A stretch of 64,000 nucleotides of DNA from Pyxicephalus adspersus (Eukaryota; Chordata; Amphibia; Anura; Pyxicephalidae). The stretch spans positions 91,823,752 to 91,887,751 of the forward strand of contig NC_092862.1 in assembly GCF_032062135.1 (NCBI RefSeq). The letters are read 5' to 3'. A program made the position numbers and the translations under genes. This document shows positions 46,366-58,436 of this stretch, piece after piece (position 1 is the first letter of the stretch; each line of letters opens with the position of its first letter). The notes below the pieces were generated by a model that was given only the letters and a program-made list of their open reading frames with translations, ran no database searches and had not been told where the DNA came from.

Positions 46366-47009
46366 ATCTGGGCAACAGTGACCATAATATGATTTTACTT
46401 AATGTAAGTTGTAAACAGGAAGCAAAAACAGGAATATATAACTACATTTAATTTTAAGAGAGCAAATGTTCCATTTTTAAGGTCGGCTCTCTGTGACATG
46501 GACTGGGATACAATATTAACCACAAAGAACACAGAACAGAAATGGTAATGTTTCAAGTCTGTTCTACAAAAGCACACTGAAAAATATATTCCAATGGGTT
46601 TAGAAGTTTAAGAGGCCAAAATTAAAACCTATGTGGCTCACAGCTGATGGTAAAAAAGCCATAAAAAACAAGAAAAGGGCATTCCAAAAATATAAAAATG
46701 AAGGATCACCTCGGTCATTTGAAAACTATAAAGATTATAACAAAAGATGTAAAAAGGAGATAAAATGTGCAAAACTTTAAAATCAAAGACATATTGCAAA
46801 GGAAAGTAAGGCAAACCCCAAAACATTTTTTAAATATATTATTAGCAAAAAGATCAGATCTGAGCATGTAGGCCCCTTAAAGGATGTCTCAGTGTTGGTA
46901 ACTGGGGATAAAGAAAAGGCAGATTTACTAAACACTTTAGTTTAGCTTTGTGTACAGAAAGGAAACTGGCAGAGCTCAAGTCCAAATTCATAATAGCAAT
47001 GTCACTGCC
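46366..47009 (+). pseudogene. CR1 LINE, 5' segment (left of the piggyBac insertion)
   Basis: Many stops, but local frames recall the end of the endonuclease domain (NSDHNMILLNV near 46370) and the linker before the reverse transcriptase (KKPKKTRK-like and KKIYKDYNKRCK-like basic stretches). It is continuous in sense with 50907-51645 once the TTAA insertion is removed. Confidence 0.6.
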
Positions 47010-47486
47010 TTAACCCCCCTAGCGGTAATCCCAAGTATGGCTCGGGGTGGAAAAAACATGCAAAAAGCGGTAACCCCAAATCACACTCGGGTTAACTTTG
47101 GGGGTCCCCCTTACCTCAGCCCCACACTCCAGCGGTGATCAGACAATCCCTATGTGATGCCGGGGCACCTCTCCATGGGGGGGCGTGGCCAGGTAGGAAA
47201 TTTAAAAGCAGATTACCGAGTAATAGCTGCTCCTATCATCCAGTGGATGTGATGCCCGCAGCCTCTGGGTGATGTGAGCAGCTTCATTGGTTACTATGTT
47301 ACCTGCTTTTAAATTTTTTTTTTACGGTACAAACACATAAAAATACACAATAAAAGTATAAAAACACATTTTAGTGCACCAAGCATCATTGCCCAGTGCC
47401 CTAAATTTACATTTTGGCCACTATTAGCCCTAACCTTGATCTGACCTTTTAATGGCTTATAAATCACTTCCTGAATGTATCATTTC

Positions 47487-48802
47487 ATCACTTTGTCTTT
47501 GACCTTGATTGTTCCTGACTGATTGCTGGAGACCACATGGCATCCAAAAGGCATCTCGCCGGCGCAAGCGCTGTTTTGGAGGGATTTGAGAGCAGCGATA
47601 GCGATTTGGAGTCCCTTGTGGAATCAAGCGATAGTGATTTACAAGGAAATTTGTCATCAGACAGCGAAAGTGAACTGAGCGATGATTCTGAACCAGGTCA
47701 GGTGCTGTGCGCACATGGTGCTCCATTTACCTTGGTGCGGACCAGGCAGCACCGCCAAGATTTCCATTTACCGGCGCACCTGGGATGAAAATTGAGGCTG
47801 AATGCGACGACCCCCTGGCATACCTGAAGTTGTTTTTGACCGATGAAGTTATCGAAAAAATTGTTGCAGAAACAGGTAAGCCACTCTTGTGTTTGCTAAC
47901 TTTTTAAAATTTTTGGTCATTTTTTTTTATGTAAGCATGTATGCTGCTCTGTGTTTGCTAACGTTTTAATTTTTTTATGCCAACATGTATGCTGCTCTGT
48001 ATTTGCTAACTTTTTGAAATTTTCTGCTAATTTTTTTTTTTTTTTTATGCAAACATATATGCTGCTCTGTGTTTGCTAACATATTACTTGCCACCTTCAC
48101 ACTATAAAAGAACATATCCTAAAATACATTTTTTTTTTTGGTTTTATGCAGGTACACTGGACAACAACAAGGTGCTCCACACCTGGGCTTTGCAAGAAGC
48201 AGAAAGTGGGAACCTGTGACCAAGGATGACATTTGGCTGTTTTTGGGCTTGCTGATCCTGCAGGGAGTTGTGGGCAAACCCATGCAGAAGTGGTACTGGT
48301 CCAAGAATAAAATGATTGCCACTCCATTCTTTGGCACAGTCATGCCAGAATACGGCTTTTCTCTCATCATGAAGTATCTGCACTTCGCAAACAGTGAAGA
48401 ATTTGATGAGACTACCCATCCTACACCAAAACTCAAGAAAATTTGGGAAGTGTCTCACATGATTCTACAAAATTTCCAGCAAACCTATGTGCCAGAAAGA
48501 GATGTCAGCATTGACGATCGTCTAATGGCTTACAAGGGGAGGCTCAGCTGGGTGCAGTACATTGAATCAAAGAGGGCACGATTTGGTGTGAAAACATATA
48601 TGCTGTGCGAATCCTCATCTGGCTACATCTGGAATACGGTACTGTACACCGGAAAAGGGACACAATTCAACCCCAGATACAGCCATTATGGATTGGCAAC
48701 ATCTTCAGTGCTATCCCTCATTGAGCCATTGCTAGGTCAGGGCTATTGTGTCACAAATGACAATTTCTACACCTCTCCTGAGCTTTATGAGTTCCTTCTG
48801 CA
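47487..48802 (+). repeat. Internal tandem duplication of piggyBac, unit 1 (1316 bp)
   Basis: ATCACTTTGTCTTTGACCTT at 47487 recurs at 48803, exactly 1316 bases on. The first transposase copy stops in the middle of a codon series at GAGTTCCTTCTGCAA and is followed directly by the second copy's upstream leader. Only an AT-poor trinucleotide of microhomology is visible at the joint. Confidence 0.9.
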
Positions 48803-48816
48803 ATCACTTTGTCTTT
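47537..48816 (+). pseudogene. piggyBac transposase, first copy, lacks the C-terminus
   Basis: PGBD4-like. An acidic, serine-rich N-terminus follows the ATG at 47537 (SSDSDLESLVESSDSDL). After a frameshift near 47700-47730 comes FPFTGAPGMKIEAE and YLKLFLTDEVIEKIVAET. An apparent intron (47876-48151) follows, then a long open frame (to 48818) with WEPVTKDDIWLFLGLLILQG, and the first catalytic Asp in RDVSIDDRLMAYKGR. The second Asp is in VTNDNFYTSPELYEFLL, where the copy is cut by the duplication joint. The third catalytic Asp and the cysteine-rich tail are therefore missing. The enzyme would excise and insert DNA at TTAA; this copy cannot be functional. Confidence 0.85.
47876..48151 (+). other. 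Apparent intron of the piggyBac transposase, with tandem repeats
   Basis: GAAACAG|GTAAGC donor and TTTTATGCAG acceptor. The frame of the downstream exon is not kept by simple joining, so an indel must have occurred. The interior repeats a ~50-65-bp unit, TTTGCTAACTTTTTGAAATT ... ATGCAAACATGTATGCTGCT. The homologous interval in the second copy is at about 49140-49470. Confidence 0.65.
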
Positions 48817-48852
48817 GACCTTGATTGTTCCTGACTGATTGCTGGAGACCAC

Positions 48853-50769
48853 ATGGCATCCAAAAGGCATCTCGCCGGCGCAAGCGCTGTTTTGGAGGAA
48901 TTTGAGAGCAGCGGTAGCGATTTGGAGTCCCTTGTGGAATCGAGCGATAGTGATTCACCGGGAAATTTGTCATCAGACAGCGAAAGTGAACTGATTCAGT
49001 GCAGTGCTCAAATGGTGTCCTATTGACCTTGATGCGGACCAGGCAGCACCACCAAGATTTCCATCTTTTTTGTGGGAAAATCTAGTCCAATGGCAAAGCC
49101 GAGGTTTCGCCCGTGGAAAGTCGCAAGATTTACCTTAAATTCAAACATGTATGCTGCTCTGTGTTTGCTTTTTGAAATTTTTTGCTAATTTTTTTTTTAT
49201 GCAAAAATGTATGCTGCTCAGTGTTTGCTAACTTTTTGAAATTTTTGCCAATTTTTTTTCATGCAAACGTGTGCTGCTTTGTGTTAACTTTTTATTTTTT
49301 TATGCCAACTTGTATGCTGCTGTGTTTTTGCTAATCTTTTGAAATTTTTTGCTATTTTTTTTTTAATGCAAACATATATGCTGCTCTGTGTTTGCTAACA
49401 TATTACTTGCAACCTTCACACTATAAAAGAACATATCCTTAAATACATTTTTTATTTTTGTTTTATGCAGGTTTGCAAGAAGCAGAAAGTGGGAACCTGT
49501 GACTAAGGATGACATTTGGCTGTTTTGGGGCTTGGTGATCCTGCAGGGAGTTGTGAGCAAACCCATGCAAAAGTGGTACTGGTCCAAGATAAGATGATTG
49601 CCACTCCATTCTTTGCCACAGTCATGCCAGAATACCGCTTTTCCCTCATCATGATGTACCTGCACTTCGCAAACAATGAAGAATTTGATGAGACTACCCA
49701 TCCTGCACCAAAACTAAAGAAAATTTGGAAAGTGTCTCAGATGATTCTACAAAATTTCCAGCAAACCTATGTGCCAGAAAGAGATGTCAGCATTGACGAA
49801 AGTCTAATGGCTTGCAAGGGGAGGCTCAGCTGGGTGCAGTACATTGCGTCAAGGAGGGCACGATTTAGCGTGAAGACCTATATGCTGTGCGAATCCTCAT
49901 CTGGCTACATCTGTAATACGGTACTGTACACTGGAAAAATTTGCAACATCTTCAGTGCTATCCCTCATTGAGCCATTGCTAGATCAGGGCTATTGTGTAT
50001 ATTGTCATAACTGACAATTTATACACCTCTCCTGAGCTTTGTGAGTTCCTTCTGCAACACAGAACAGATGCGTATGGAACTGTTTTAGTTAACCGGTGCC
50101 ACCTGCCATCACTGTTTGCAAAGGGGAAGCTGAAGACAGGAGAAATTGTTGCCTGGCAGAAAGGAAAGATGATGGCCCTGAGATGGCGTGACAAGGAAGA
50201 TGTGTGCCTGATGAGTACTGTCCATGATGCCTCCACCGTTCTGGTACAAACAAAACGTGGGAAAGAAGTGATGAAGCCACAGGTGGTGATTGACTACAAC
50301 AACACCATGGGAGGTGTCGACAGAGCTGACCAAGGTATGACATTCTACCCAGCGATGAGGAAACAGCAAAGGAAGTACTACAAAAAGAATTTCAGGCATC
50401 TAGTTGAGCATTCTATGGAATGCCTACAGTCTGTACAAAAAAAATAGTCAGAGGCCTGTGAATCATTCAGACTTCATTTTGCAAGTTTCCAAATCCATAG
50501 TCAAGAACCACCAAACACCATCAGTGGCTATGAATAGACCTGGACGTCATGCTTCCACCGTTGTCAACCCAAAACGCCTGACCGGTAGTCACTTCACTGA
50601 ATACATCCCACCAACCCAGAAAAAGGCAGCACCTACAAGGATGTGTGTGGTTTGCTGCTCAAAGACCAATGACAGAGGAAGGAAGAAACGCAAGGAAACC
50701 AGGTTCAAGTACATTGTTGTGGTCTATTATTTCATTTTTTTTATAATTATGATTTATAATTATGTATGA
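48853..50769 (+). pseudogene. piggyBac transposase, second copy, reaches the C-terminus
   Basis: The N-terminus repeats (ATG 48853; SSGSDLESLVESSDSDS), then is disrupted before the intron-like repeats. The catalytic core resumes at 49475 (RKWEPVTKDDIWLFWGLVIL), shifts frame near 49590, and shows the first Asp in VSIDESLMACKGR, the second in ITDNLYTSPELCEFLL and the third in NTMGGVDRADQGM. The C-terminus (50404-50769) has the conserved SDFILQVSKSIV-like segment and begins a cysteine-rich domain, RMCVVCCSKTNDRGRKK, that stops after two of the usual cysteine pairs. About 35 bases after the acceptor are deleted. All three aspartates can be located but not in one frame. Confidence 0.85.
49140..49470 (+). 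repeat. Tandem repeats of the second piggyBac intron
   Basis: Four to five copies of ATGTATGCTGCTCTGTGTTT plus a T-rich stretch, more than in the first copy's intron, ending in the same TTTTGTTTTATGCAG acceptor. Confidence 0.85.
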
Positions 50770-50906
50770 TATTATAATTTATGATTGTAATATAATAAAT
50801 AAATATAATTAATATACCTGGGAGTTAATCCTAAGAATTACAGGCCCACAATATAAACAAAAATTTCTATGCAAAAAACTGACAGAATTAGAACGCTAGG
50901 GGTTAA

Positions 50907-51645
50907 ATGAGTGACAATGGCTCAAAATTGATATGATTGAAAAACAGTTGAGCAAAACTAAGGTTGACAAAGCACCAGGACCTGATGGATTACATTCACG
51001 TGTCCTCCAAGAGCTGAGCTTGGTTATTTCAAAACCATTATTTCTAATTTTTAGAGACTCTTTAGTCAAAAAGGGATTACCAGGTAACTTCAGACCGGGT
51101 AGTTTAACATCCATAGTTGGAAAGGTCCTAGAGAGTTTGATAAAGAACTACAAAGGGGAGTTTCTGGTAGAAAATAATATTATAAGTGATAGTCAGCATG
51201 GCTTCAAGAAAGACTGAAGTTGTCAAACAAATTTAATCGCTTTTTATGAAGAAGTAAGTAAACAGGTAGACAGTGGAATATCAGTTGATATAGTGTACTT
51301 GGACTTGCTAAAGTGCAAGCAGACCAGGATGTACCGTTTGGGCAGCCAAGTGGCAAATGACATTTAATATAGATAAATGTAAAGTTGTACACCTAACCTA
51401 GGGGCTAACAAAATGCATGTTTCATACTGCCTAGGGGGAATACATGGAGCAAGACATATTATTGCCCCTGTACAAAGCATTGGTCAGACCACATCTGGAA
51501 TATGCAGTCCAGTTTTGGGCACCAGTTCACAAAAAGGACATTGTGGAATTGGAGGGAGTGCAGAGAAGGGCAACTAAACTAATAAAAGGAATGGAGGAGC
51601 TAAGCTATGAGGAGAGGAGAGACCTAACCTACTATGTAACTATGT
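50907..51645 (+). pseudogene. CR1 LINE reverse transcriptase, 3' segment
   Basis: The frame at 50933 carries the CR1 fingers motif KTKVDKAPGPDGLHSRVLQE, then ISKPLFLIFRDSLVKKGLP and SDSQHGFKKD. The YADD catalytic region is deleted (about 51300-51440). The frame at 51444 resumes with the thumb region [20 protein letters not shown] followed by [22 protein letters not shown]. It ends in CTATGTAACTATGTAA, a short 3' tandem repeat of the kind CR1 elements end with. It continues the left segment at 46366-47009. Confidence 0.88.
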
Positions 51646-51719
51646 AATTATTATAACCTACAAAATGGCCAAGAGTAATCACCTGTAGAACCAAGCCTTG
51701 AGATGAGGGTTTAGGCAGT

Positions 51720-52230
51720 TTAGTTACATAGTAGAAAAAGGAAAAACTGAGAAAAATTCACGACTTTTGAGGCATGCTTGTACAAATAATCTTTATTGGC
51801 CAGTTTGGTAAAACAAGCAACAATAAAGACTAGTTTATTTATAACAATTAAAATATTATATAAAATGTACATTCATTTGACCATATGAACTGTATATCAT
51901 GGTAAATGTCTTTAAAGATGTCATTCATGTGTTCTACTTGTTTGGCGGAACTTAGTCCACTTCATCAGGAAGCAAAGAGACCAAATTTAACAAAACATAG
52001 CCTCTTACATATATACAGCAGTTCTCTGTATATAGGTTGATATTATTTGTAGAAGCATGGCAAAAAAAAATGTTTCTCCTTTTTCTACAATGATAAATAG
52101 GAGATGAGTTAATTTTAAGAAGGAGGACTGCAGGAATTATTCTTCAATTTAGTTACATAGTTACAAAGTGGGGTTGAAAAAAGACACAAGTTTATCAATT
52201 TCAACTGAAAAAAAGAAAGTCTTCAAATAC
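51720..52230. repeat. CR1/SINE-like tail fragments
   Basis: TTAGTTACATAGTAG at 51720 and TTAGTTACATAGTTACAAAG at 52150, the latter followed by TTGAAAAAAGACACAAGTTT and ATCAATTTCAAC, resemble the abundant repeat seen in reverse-tail form at 60935-61180. Between them is unique AT-rich sequence. Confidence 0.45.
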
Positions 52231-52279
52231 AAAACCCAAAATCCCCACTTGGTCCAGAACTCTTACAAAGCACAATTCA

Positions 52280-52410
52280 ATGGCCCTGATTCACCAAGCA
52301 AAATCAGAGGCTCGGTCCCGCATTCGTATTCGCGATCCAAAATCGGAAGCCTTTGCTCAATTCACCAACTAAATTTCAGGCGCTGGCGTATTCACGCGGA
52401 AGTTAGTAAC
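52280..52410. mobile_element. GC-rich MITE fragment related to 2890-3140
   Basis: CCCTGATTCACCAAGCAAAATC ... CATTCGTATTCGCGATCCAA AATCGG follows the same order as 2894-2955. The right inverted end is decayed (CAATTCACCAAC). Confidence 0.75.
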
Positions 52411-52639
52411 AGAAATGATCTCGCTGCTAGAGCCGCGCATCCCCGGCAGTTTTACACTGGCGAGCTTGCATTAAAAGTCACTGTTCCCCTAAAAAAGCAT
52501 TCTTTGCAATGGCACACATATTACCCTTAGCCCTAAAAAAAAATGTTTGTGCTGTTCAAATGTTTAAAACATCTATATGCGCTTTTTCTTATAGATGTTT
52601 AAAGATCACTCATCACAGTGATCAGGGGAGCAGAGCTGT

Positions 52640-52870
52640 CAGCATAGTAATGCTCCGCTGATTTCTCTGCTCCCTGATTGGCTGAGGTAAGGGAAATCCT
52701 GATGATGCTTGAGCTGTCATCAGGATTTCCTATTTCTCAGCCAATCACAGAGCACTAGGGGTGAATGGAGAGGCTTGTCCTCATTTAACCCCTAGTGCCC
52801 TGCAATCCCTCACTGTCAGGAGGATTTCCAGGGCTCTGTTCATTGCAACCCTGGAAATCCTCCTGTCATT
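52640..52870. mobile_element. MITE fragment related to 26487-26580, internally palindromic
   Basis: AATCACAGAGCACTAGGGGT and TCATTTAACCCCTAGTGCCC match 26510-26570. CATCAGGATTTCC / GGAAATCCTGATG (52690-52730) and GGAGGATTTCCAGGG / CCTGGAAATCCTCC (52820-52865) form additional hairpins. Confidence 0.65.
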
Positions 52871-53369
52871 GGGATAACCTGTAAAAAAAAAGTTTAATTA
52901 CACAAACACACACACATTAATAAAATAATTTAACAATAAAGCCTTGTCCTATTTTTTACTTATATTTTAACCCTTTCAGGGAATGCGTAAGGGGATTTAT
53001 GTACCCGTGTACTCATTCCCCAGGGTGGGGCAGTGGAGATCTGGGAGTCTCCTTATTAAAGGGGGCTTCCAGATTCCAAAGTCCTGCTAAAAATGTTTAT
53101 AAAAGCCCCCATTGTTTTCAGTGGAAGCTTTCATAAAAGCTTAAAAACACTTGAAAAAGCCTCCATTGAGTTCAATGGAAGCGTTTTCCCGCGTTTATCC
53201 AACGTTTTAATTTTTTAAATGTTGCAAGCAACGTTTAAGATAACGCTCAAAAACGTGCCGGAAGGAAACGTCCTGATGTAGATTAGCCCATGGAAATGCA
53301 TGGGGACTTCAAACATGTGCTTTAAAAAGCCTCAGGTTAAACACTGGGGAAAAAGTCCGTGTAGACTAA

Positions 53370-53800
53370 AGCTGCATACACACGTCCAATAATTATCGTT
53401 AGAAACGACTGACGAACGATCAATGAACAACCGATTGGCCAAAAAAAAGTGACCAAGGATGCCGACGAACAAGGATTGTCGTTGGAAATGAACGACCACC
53501 ACTGTGGATCTGATTGGCCGACGATCTTTCACTATCTATCGTGTGTACAGTATCGTGTCGTTCAGTGATTGTGCATGATTCTGCGGTACACTTTCTCCTT
53601 TACATGTCCCTCCCTGCATCGTTCAAACGATTGTATCTAGTGTGTGGACGCTGTTGGTGGATTATATTTGAACGATCATATTGTTACAGCATGTACAGAA
53701 TTGTGCACAATATGATTGTTCAAGTATAATCGTGCATAATCGTTGATCGGTCGTAATCGTTCATTTTCTAACAATAATTATTGGAAGTGTGTACCTAGCT
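53370..53800. mobile_element. CpG-rich palindromic MITE, family member B
   Basis: AGCTGCATACACACGTCCAA at the left is inverted as TTGGAAGTGTGTACCTAGCT at the right, with TAA and TTA outside. The interior carries ATCGTT/AACGAT motifs in the same order as 30338-30772 but with more CpG decay. Confidence 0.85.
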
Positions 53801-53861
53801 TTAGCCTAAAATTGATTTGTGCTCTTTAATATTCATGTGAAGTACAGGGGTATGTAATAGT

Positions 53862-53951
53862 GTTATGTATCTTTTTATAATGTATCTTTTTATGTATCCT
53901 TTTACAATGTATCTTTTTACAATGTATCCTTTTACAATGTATCTTTTAACA
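53862..53951 (+). repeat. Short tandem repeat, ~17-20 bp unit
   Basis: Five to six copies of AATGTATC(T/C)TTTTACA. Confidence 0.85.
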
Positions 53952-53989
53952 TCTGTTTGGAGGCTGTAGAAGCTCTACACAGTGCTGTA

Positions 53990-54118
53990 AAAAACCTGAA
54001 TTTTTCCTCCCATTGACTTTAATGGTGTTCGACTTTGACATTCGACCACCCAAATTTTTTTGCTATATTCGAGCGAATAGCTGCCGAATCGAATAGTGAG
54101 CTATTCGACCAACACTGC
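53990..54118 (+). mobile_element. TTCGACCAACACT-type MITE fragment
   Basis: CCATTGACTTTAATGGTGTT ... GAGCTATTCGACCAACACTG matches the right end of the composite at 26890-27003. Confidence 0.65.
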
Positions 54119-57100
54119 ACTCCAGTATTTATGAGCATTAAGTTAAGCAACAACACAACATCTGTTCATTTTTAAGAGTGCGAGACTGCTTGTGAGCTTG
54201 GCAATGTGCTTTGATGTTGTGCTTGGCAACCTGGACCTCCTTCCATTACCATCAGGTGTGTTAGAATGAGTATGCAACTCAGCTGGACAACTAATTGACA
54301 ACCAGTTTGGACAGGAAGTGGAAGTGTGCTAGTATACAGTACTGCTAAGATCAGGCAGCACAGCACAGAGAGGACAAACCTATAACACAACTTTAAATGA
54401 ACAGAGGAGTTGTGTGGGGAGAAATAAACATGCTGCAAATGTCAGACTATTAAAAATAAAAATGAAATCATGACAATTTATTCAGAAAAGGACTATTTAT
54501 ATAATACATTCAAATACCAAAATGTGACAGTGGGACAAAGGCTACCAGGAGGGTCAAGTAGGAGTTTGGTGTGGAAACCATGAAGACATTTGTACTCAAT
54601 ACTTGTGGAGAAAATGACAACATATTGCTGATGAATTGCTAAACTACATAAACTGGCATTACAAACCAGGATTACAAAAAATCACATCAATGCATACCAT
54701 CCAAGCAAACTTACTTGATTAACAGCCCCCCCCTCCCCCCTCCACACACACACACACACACACAAACCAGTCCAGTACTAGTACTAATAGTACTAATGAA
54801 AATGCATATGTATTTGTATACATTTAAATGTATTGTGACATACACACACAAGTGAATTCTTTAAATGTTCCTTAATACATGTATTATAACATGTTTGCCT
54901 ATAATCCTTTACTAAAATATTTGATTTCTCTAAAGTCAAACTAGAATGACATTTTTATCAGGTCACAAATGTTTGTTCACATATTTTTTTGCACTCATAG
55001 TATTGTGTGATGACATATTTGAAAGTGCCACTTAGTATATATCCAGCTTGATAGAAATTAGTTTGCTGTGTTGCAACCAAAAGAAAAAGTAACAAGAAGT
55101 GCAACAAATGTAACTATAAATGAAGCAAGTTTGTGATTGAGTAGAATGTAACATAAAAAAGTAGCATTACAAAAAAAAACACCAAGCATTACATATTCAA
55201 ACTGACCTGTAAAATGGACTGGAGATGCGCACAGAACAGGGCGCAGGTGTGTGCTAATCAATTGCTATCCCCTCACCATTGAGGTTAACATCTACTCCTG
55301 AATCGCGCAGCTGAAAATTAACCGCCTTAATTGGCATATTCGAGATCTTTGCTCATCTTTGACTAGAACTCGGGCCTGACTCACACTAATAGAGTTTGCT
55401 GCCTGGCGCATACGTACGGACGTCGAGCGTATGCGCATTTCATTAATGAATCCGGCACAATATATTCAAACACCGTAAACAATTCCTGCCTGAATCCCAA
55501 AGGCAAATTGGTAGTGCCATCAATCCATGCCAAAATGGAGGCCTAATAACAGACCTAGCATGACAAGAAAAAGCTTAAGCTCTGAGCTCTTTATGTACCA
55601 GTTTAAAACTTTGGGGTGTGTACATTAGTAATAGGTTATAACATGTATTTACTACTGTAATCGTTTTTTTTTTTTTTGCATTATTTTTTGGCCTTTTTCA
55701 CAAATGTTGAAGTGCAGAGGGGTCTCACAGTTTAACCTGTTCACAGTGGGGAACCTTTATTCTTTGCATTTTACAATCAATTTTACACACTGGTCCAGGA
55801 TATGTTCATTTAATATTCCTTCACAATAAAGAACCCTGTTTTTTCATTTGAATGATAAACAAAATTTAGTGTTTCTCACAGGAAGAAATTAGTATACATT
55901 GGGCCTGATAGTCTATCATTTCCAGTCTTGGAGTGCCTAAATATATAATGCCCATTGTCTCCATACCCATTCTTCATTTTCTCTTGTATGGCCTTTTACT
56001 TTTTTAGGAAAGGTTCTCTAGATGGTGAGGTGAGGTAGGAGGGCAAGTTAACCACTATATGTGCGCTGCTAAAATTTTTGCCATTACTTAAGCAAACTAT
56101 CATAAATTAGCGTTAATGTGATTCAGTAACATCATAGGTGCACCCTGTTATCACTCGTTCACTTATTCTGTTTCAGCCATTATTTCTCAGTTACTCACAA
56201 TCTTCCTTTGTGGGAGTGTATAATTGCCTGGGGTAACACAACTAGTGTTAACGTGCTTCTCTGAGATCAGGAAACTGGAGATGATGCTAGAGTAGATTTT
56301 ATTGTTGCAACATAGAACAATAAAGAATCTCTTTCTTCCCACGCTCTATTGAGTTTTACAAAAGACCAATAGACAAATGAGCACCTCTGACCTGAATCGG
56401 GAAGTATTACAGCTGTAAAATTTTTCAGGGACGCAGATGAAAAGCTCTTCAAGACCTTTTTAAATATGTATCTAAAATGTAGATACTGTTTATACAAGAT
56501 TTTTGAACATACCAGTATCCTCTCACTTCCTAAGTATCATTTGTGACATTGGTGGAATTGTTTCAAATTGTAAATTTAAAAAAAGGAACTAGGAAAAATA
56601 TTAACTAATTAGGTATATTAATACAAAATAGGTCCCCTCCTTCAAAATAGACAATACAGGGAACCAAAGACCTACTAAAAAGGAGGAGTTTCAGGGGATA
56701 CAAAAATTACGCAAACATTGCATATTTATTTGAATTATAAGCTGCAATATTTTACTTTTTTTCTTAGATTGAAAAAATTTTACCAATTTTTTTAATGTGT
56801 TGTTAGTCATCATTAGTTGACTTGCTTTTCACCTCACATAATTTGTTCATTTTTGTTCTAGCTTCTTTGTTAAACCATGTAAACATTAAACGTTTCCAGT
56901 TAGTCTTTCATTCTGTTATGTTTCTAGTTTTATTTTGACTTTGTAGTTTAGTACTCTTTTATCTTGTTAGGTAATATAATACTGTCAATGCAACATCACA
57001 AATCAATTTTGATAATATTTTTACGTCATTGGATTGGCTTGAGTTGCACTTCCTAAACTATAAAGAACTTTAAAAGCTGAAATAATTCATTCACTGATGG

Positions 57101-57766
57101 AATGCCATACTTTGAATGCCTTGGGACTTGTGAATCATTTATAGAAGCTTAAAGCATGAAGAATATTTCTTGGTCATTAGTAAAGCAATTGTGTTAAAAA
57201 GAGATGGAATGTTGGAGAGATAGCATGCAGCATGAAGTAATAATCTAAAATACATAATTGACTGACTTTATTTTAAGTGTCAATTTGGGGACATTTGGCG
57301 ACATTAGCAAATTAATTGTTATCTGTACTACTGATTCCTGGTATTTGTAAACATTTTGCAATCTTTACAGTTATTATTTGTGAGTACATGAGTAGCAGGA
57401 GGAAGTGACGTGGGTCCTCTATAAGAAGCAATAGATGAATTATTCATGAAATCAATATGATCAACATCTTCTAATGACAACTAACATAAATTGAAATCAA
57501 GGCCAGTGATCGCAACACATATTGTATGAAAAACAAACAAATGATACTGAAATCCAAATTTTACAATAAAGATTAGATTAAATAGATACCTGTGAAATGG
57601 TGGTAAATGCATGGATATATAGAGTTTGAGAATATGTACTAGTAAACCACCAAACCAACAATTGCAGCACATGATTTCAAAAACTGACTGTGCTAATAGA
57701 TTGTATGGTCAGAAGCATAAAAAAAATGCAACTGTTAATAATGTAAATATTCCATTCCCTCTAGCC
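54119..57766. other. Noncoding with small repeats
   Basis: A C-run and (CA)n microsatellite at 54727-54764, and a CpG-rich hairpin GCGCATACG/CGTATGCGC at about 55407-55436 next to ATTAATGAATCCGGC (a fragment of the 2890-3140 family). Otherwise AT-rich with random short frames. Confidence 0.4.
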
Positions 57767-58428
57767 TAGGGGTGTCAAACTGAAATACACAGAGGACCAA
57801 AATTAAAAACTTATTAAAAATGTATTGAAAAAATTGAGGAAATTTTTCCTTCTCATTAGATATAAACCCTTTTCATATGGAAACAAAGAGGTTTTGCTTC
57901 ACATTCAATCTGGAACAAGCTTATTATAGAGAAAGAGGCATATATTTTTTTTTTATTTTATTGAAGAAAAAATCTTATGCCTCCTTTTCTATTTGTAGCC
58001 TTCTGAGTTAAATTTCAGTCGTAACCTTTTTGGATAGGCTAACAATATTAATAACAACAATATTCTTCTATGAAAATCCAACCATTCAAGTCCATGCCTT
58101 GGAGTAGCAAGTAAAAGTACAGCTGAGGGGGAGTGCTGTAAATGCCAGACGCGGCCAATGCGGAGCTAAATGTTATGAGTGTCTCGCCGCTGAAACTCTC
58201 TCTTTGAAATAGCGCCGTTACTAAAATTCTATATTCTATTTGCCTCTATAAAATAGTCCAATGCGGGGCCACGCTTAGGCAGAGAGCTTGCTGGTCTATA
58301 GATGCGGGTAATGCCAGGAATTGTAGTAGTGGTGCTATTTCAATGCAGTGGCGGGCCAGGTTCATATTTAGGATTCCTTTGGGAGCCAAAAAAAAAAGGA
58401 CGTTGGGGGCCAGAGTTTGACACCTCTG
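57767..58428. mobile_element. hAT nonautonomous element with 8-bp target duplication
   Basis: Begins TAGGGGTGTCAAACTGAAAT and ends GGCCAGAGTTTGACACCTCTG. Target duplication CTCTAGCC (57759-57766) and CTCCAGCC (58429-58436), one mismatch. No transposase. A GC-rich segment at 58130-58390 contrasts with its AT-rich left half. Confidence 0.9.
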
Positions 58429-58436
58429 CTCCAGCC

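Larger units (their letters stand above)
47014..50902 (+). mobile_element. piggyBac element inserted at TTAA in a CR1 LINE
   Basis: TTAA flanks both sides (47010-47013 and 50903-50906). Ends: CCCCCCTAGCGGTAATCCC on the left, and CGCTAGGGG on the right, which is the inverted CCCCTAGCG core. Inside is a rightward transposase gene with a 1.3-kb internal tandem duplication. Inverted AATTTAAAAGCAG/CTGCTTTTAAATT copies at about 47199 and 47310 lie upstream of the gene and may belong to the terminal region. Confidence 0.9.
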
